From: Candidatus Bathyarchaeota archaeon | GTDB taxonomy: Archaea > Thermoproteota > Bathyarchaeia > TCS64 | NCBI GenBank assembly: GCA_030669135.1 | Contig: DAOVEE010000141.1 | Span: 1-5,164 of the forward strand | DNA: 5,164 nucleotides | Direction: 5' to 3' | In this document: positions 3,427 through 5,164 of the stretch, piece by piece | Layout of the letters: each line of letters starts with the position of its first letter | How positions within the stretch are numbered: the stretch's first letter is position 1 | Position numbers and translations under genes: made by a program | The notes under the pieces: generated by a model | Seen by the model: the letters and a program-made list of their open reading frames with translations, nothing else | Database searches by the model: none | What the model was told of the DNA's origin: nothing

Positions 3427-5163
3427 TTACTGATCTAGATCCTTCTCCGTGTCTCTGTCTGACTCTTTCCGTATGATCTCGTCCTTGATCTCCTGCATGT
3501 AGCCGTTTATCTTAGTCTCCAGGACGTTGTAGTTCTCCTCGTCGATCAATCCCTGCTTGAACTCGTTCAGTATCTGATCCCTTAGTCTGTAGAGCTCCCC
3601 CTCGCATCTGCGCGTGTCCATCTTGAAGCGTGTGTAGACCTCGTCTATCTCGCCGAGCAGCCTGTCAAACAGTATCTTCTTCCTTCTCCTCACGCCTCGA
3701 GTCCTGACAATCCACCCGCCCACGCCCACGATCGCCCCGCCGACGGTGATCACAATCCCTATCACCTCGATCGACAACGACATCCCCGCTGGGCCGCTCT
3801 GTGTTTGGGGGCTCGAGATCTTCTCTATCTTCGATGCATCCACCGTTTCCCTTGAGGCGTCGAAGACACCGGTCACCCGGACCCCGTACTCGTCCCCTAT
3901 ATCCATCAACGCTCCCTGATAGGTGACAGACACCACGCTGGATCCTTCACTTAAACCAAACCTGTACCCTACCCCATACAGTGCCTCCAGGTTCTTCACG
4001 GTCCCCGTGACAACCACCGTGTGGCCGCTGCACTTGGTCGCCTGAGCCCTCAGGTCCTTTATGGAGATCTCACCGACGCTCGCCCGCTTCGCAAGCCACA
4101 CGGCCTCATCAACCATGTATTGAACGATCTGGTAATCCTCCCGTGCCAGTGCCTGCTGGGCTTGACCCAGTTTGAGTTCAGCGGCGCTCACGTCGGCGTT
4201 AACCTCTCTCGCCTCGTCGATCTCGGACTGGGCGTAGCTGATCAGGTCCCCGATGTCACTCGTGGTGGCGATCCTGGATACCTTGACGTCGTCAAAGTAG
4301 ATGCGCGAAGGCTTGTTGCCTTCATAGGCGACAGGTTCAAGCCTTATGGAGCCGGAGAGGAAGGGGCTATCCTCGTCCTTATACTCCAGCTTGGGGCTAT
4401 CGTCCATATATACCTCGATCTCGTCTCCAACGCATACGATCCTCACGTCGTACCAGGACTCCGAATCTAGTTCCATGTTCACACGTTTCAGCTCGGTGAA
4501 GTGTCCCTCCCCGGGAAGAGTCTGCCCTTTGAGCAGGGTCAAATGGTATCTATAGAGGCGTAGAGTATACCTGTCTGGCGCCTCAGGCTTCGGGGTGAAC
4601 CGGAAATTGATGAAGGCCACGCCCTCGACCAGCTTGAACCTGAACTCGAAGACATAGTCGATCCAATCGGAGTCGCCGGCCATCGCCCCGCAGTGTCCCT
4701 TTCCCACAAGAACGTGGCCGTCGTCCTCCGTCTCCACCCCCCACGCCGAGCCCTCGATCTCTGGATCTATATCTGTCCTCCAGCCGCTGAAGTCTCCGTC
4801 CTCGAAGTCGTCCTTGAAGATGAGGAACGTGTAAAGCCCTTCCATGGGCTCCTTCACCTTCTCCAAGCTCTCCACCGCCACGGTCATGGTGGAAGCGTCG
4901 AAGATGCCGACGACCCTCACCCTGTCATCCGTCTTGATCTCACCGAGGGTGCCATCGTATGTGGCCGAGACCACCCCTGTTCCGTCGTCGACGGCGAACC
5001 TATAGACGCCGTCCCCGTACCGTATGTTCCTTATCGTCCCCGAGACCTCCACGGTGCGCTGATCATGCTCGGCTGAATACTTCGACAACTCTCTAACAGA
5101 TACGGGTCCCACAGGCGCGTGCTCAGCCAGGTTCAAAGCCTCCTTTGCAAGGGACTCGGTCGA
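3427..5163 (-). CDS. Membrane-anchored multi-domain surface protein: OB-fold, concanavalin-like, helical hairpin, OB-fold (N-terminus missing)
   Basis: The frame is open through the right edge, so the TTG at 5136 is probably internal: the residues before it (STESLAKEA) continue a helix that resembles the helix preceding the second OB domain. Numbering from that TTG: OB-fold-like domain 1 (12-93), a concanavalin A/LamG-like beta-sandwich (about 105-290, starting FKDDFEDGDFSGW and ending IYFDDVKVSRI, similar to DUF1080/glycosidase-type jelly rolls), a helical hairpin (293-352), OB-fold-like domain 2 (356-440), a short linker, one membrane helix (453-478) and a basic RTRGVRRRKK start to a helical tail with GLIDEENYNVLETKI (479-569). 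By the positive-inside rule the tail is cytoplasmic and the bulk external. Glycan or ligand binding at the cell surface is inferred from the beta-sandwich; no enzyme active site is identified. Neither the promoter nor any signal peptide lies in the window. Confidence 0.8.
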   Translation of the reverse strand, partial: STESLAKEALNLAEHAPVGPVSVRELSKYSAEHDQRTVEVSGTIRNIRYGDGVYRFAVDDGTGVVSATYDGTLGEIKTDDRVRVVGIFDASTMTVAVESLEKVKEPMEGLYTFLIFKDDFEDGDFSGWRTDIDPEIEGSAWGVETEDDGHVLVGKGHCGAMAGDSDWIDYVFEFRFKLVEGVAFINFRFTPKPEAPDRYTLRLYRYHLTLLKGQTLPGEGHFTELKRVNMELDSESWYDVRIVCVGDEIEVYMDDSPKLEYKDEDSPFLSGSIRLEPVAYEGNKPSRIYFDDVKVSRIATTSDIGDLISYAQSEIDEAREVNADVSAAELKLGQAQQALAREDYQIVQYMVDEAVWLAKRASVGEISIKDLRAQATKCSGHTVVVTGTVKNLEALYGVGYRFGLSEGSSVVSVTYQGALMDIGDEYGVRVTGVFDASRETVDASKIEKISSPQTQSGPAGMSLSIEVIGIVITVGGAIVGVGGWIVRTRGVRRRKKILFDRLLGEIDEVYTRFKMDTRRCEGELYRLRDQILNEFKQGLIDEENYNVLETKINGYMQEIKDEIIRKESDRDTEKDLDQ

Positions 5164-5164
5164 G

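Noticed and set aside
4021..5076. Plus-strand frames opposite the large surface protein (4021-4470, 4346-4555, 4693-5076)
   Set aside because: Mirror frames of a long domain-rich gene on the minus strand, with no own signals.
1..5164. Insertion sequence or integrase as a cause of the rearrangements
   Set aside because: No transposase or recombinase motif and no terminal inverted repeats with target duplications were seen in the window.

Overview
The window reads as archaeal DNA. Supporting signs are TATA-like boxes about 25 nt upstream of likely transcript starts, an almost leaderless AbrB antitoxin gene, GTG and TTG starts, a Shine-Dalgarno match to GGAGGTGA, and an archaeal-style set of toxin-antitoxin families (RelE, AbrB/PIN, ribbon-helix-helix). 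A thermophilic TACK-type or Bathyarchaeia-like lineage fits, but no rRNA or phylogenetic marker is present, so this is inference. Base composition is patchy: the Nudix gene at the left edge is A-rich, while sequence from about 1500 onward is mostly GC-rich.

Region 1 (1-1400) is a duplicated Nudix locus. A 5'-truncated gene of the GDP-mannose mannosyl hydrolase type runs in from the left edge. A second, decayed copy lies at about 1080-1384 and keeps only a clean 3' half. Between the copies sits a compact, apparently intact RelB/RelE-type module (492-968).

Region 2 (1400-2602) holds two further antitoxin-type loci. The first (1509-1765) has a TATA box, a strong ribosome binding site and a GTG start. 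It is broken by a single reading-frame change before a ribbon-helix-helix-like C-terminal part. The second is an AbrB/VapB antitoxin (1879-2130) followed directly by a full-length VapC-type PIN domain (2129-2602). The PIN frame has no ATG, GTG or TTG anywhere, although its acidic active-site residues are present. The vapBC TATA box sits inside a perfect 7-bp inverted repeat, a good candidate operator.

Region 3 (2603-3389) starts with about 280 nt of apparently non-coding or decayed sequence. A promoter and two consecutive small membrane reading frames (2930-3028 and 3033-3389) follow. They look like one four-helix membrane protein split by a 1-nt frameshift, though a translationally coupled pair is possible.

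Region 4 (3427-5164, minus strand) is the 3' part of a large membrane-anchored protein transcribed toward the small membrane gene. It contains two homologous OB-fold-like domains, a concanavalin/LamG-like beta-sandwich, a helical hairpin, one transmembrane segment and a basic, helical cytoplasmic tail. Its reading frame continues beyond the right edge, so the true start is not visible.

Overall the left half looks like a toxin-antitoxin accumulation site with decaying copies (a Nudix pseudogene, a frameshifted antitoxin and a startless toxin), beside a conserved-looking surface protein gene. The single-base lesions could be real decay or sequencing errors. The sequence alone cannot separate these.
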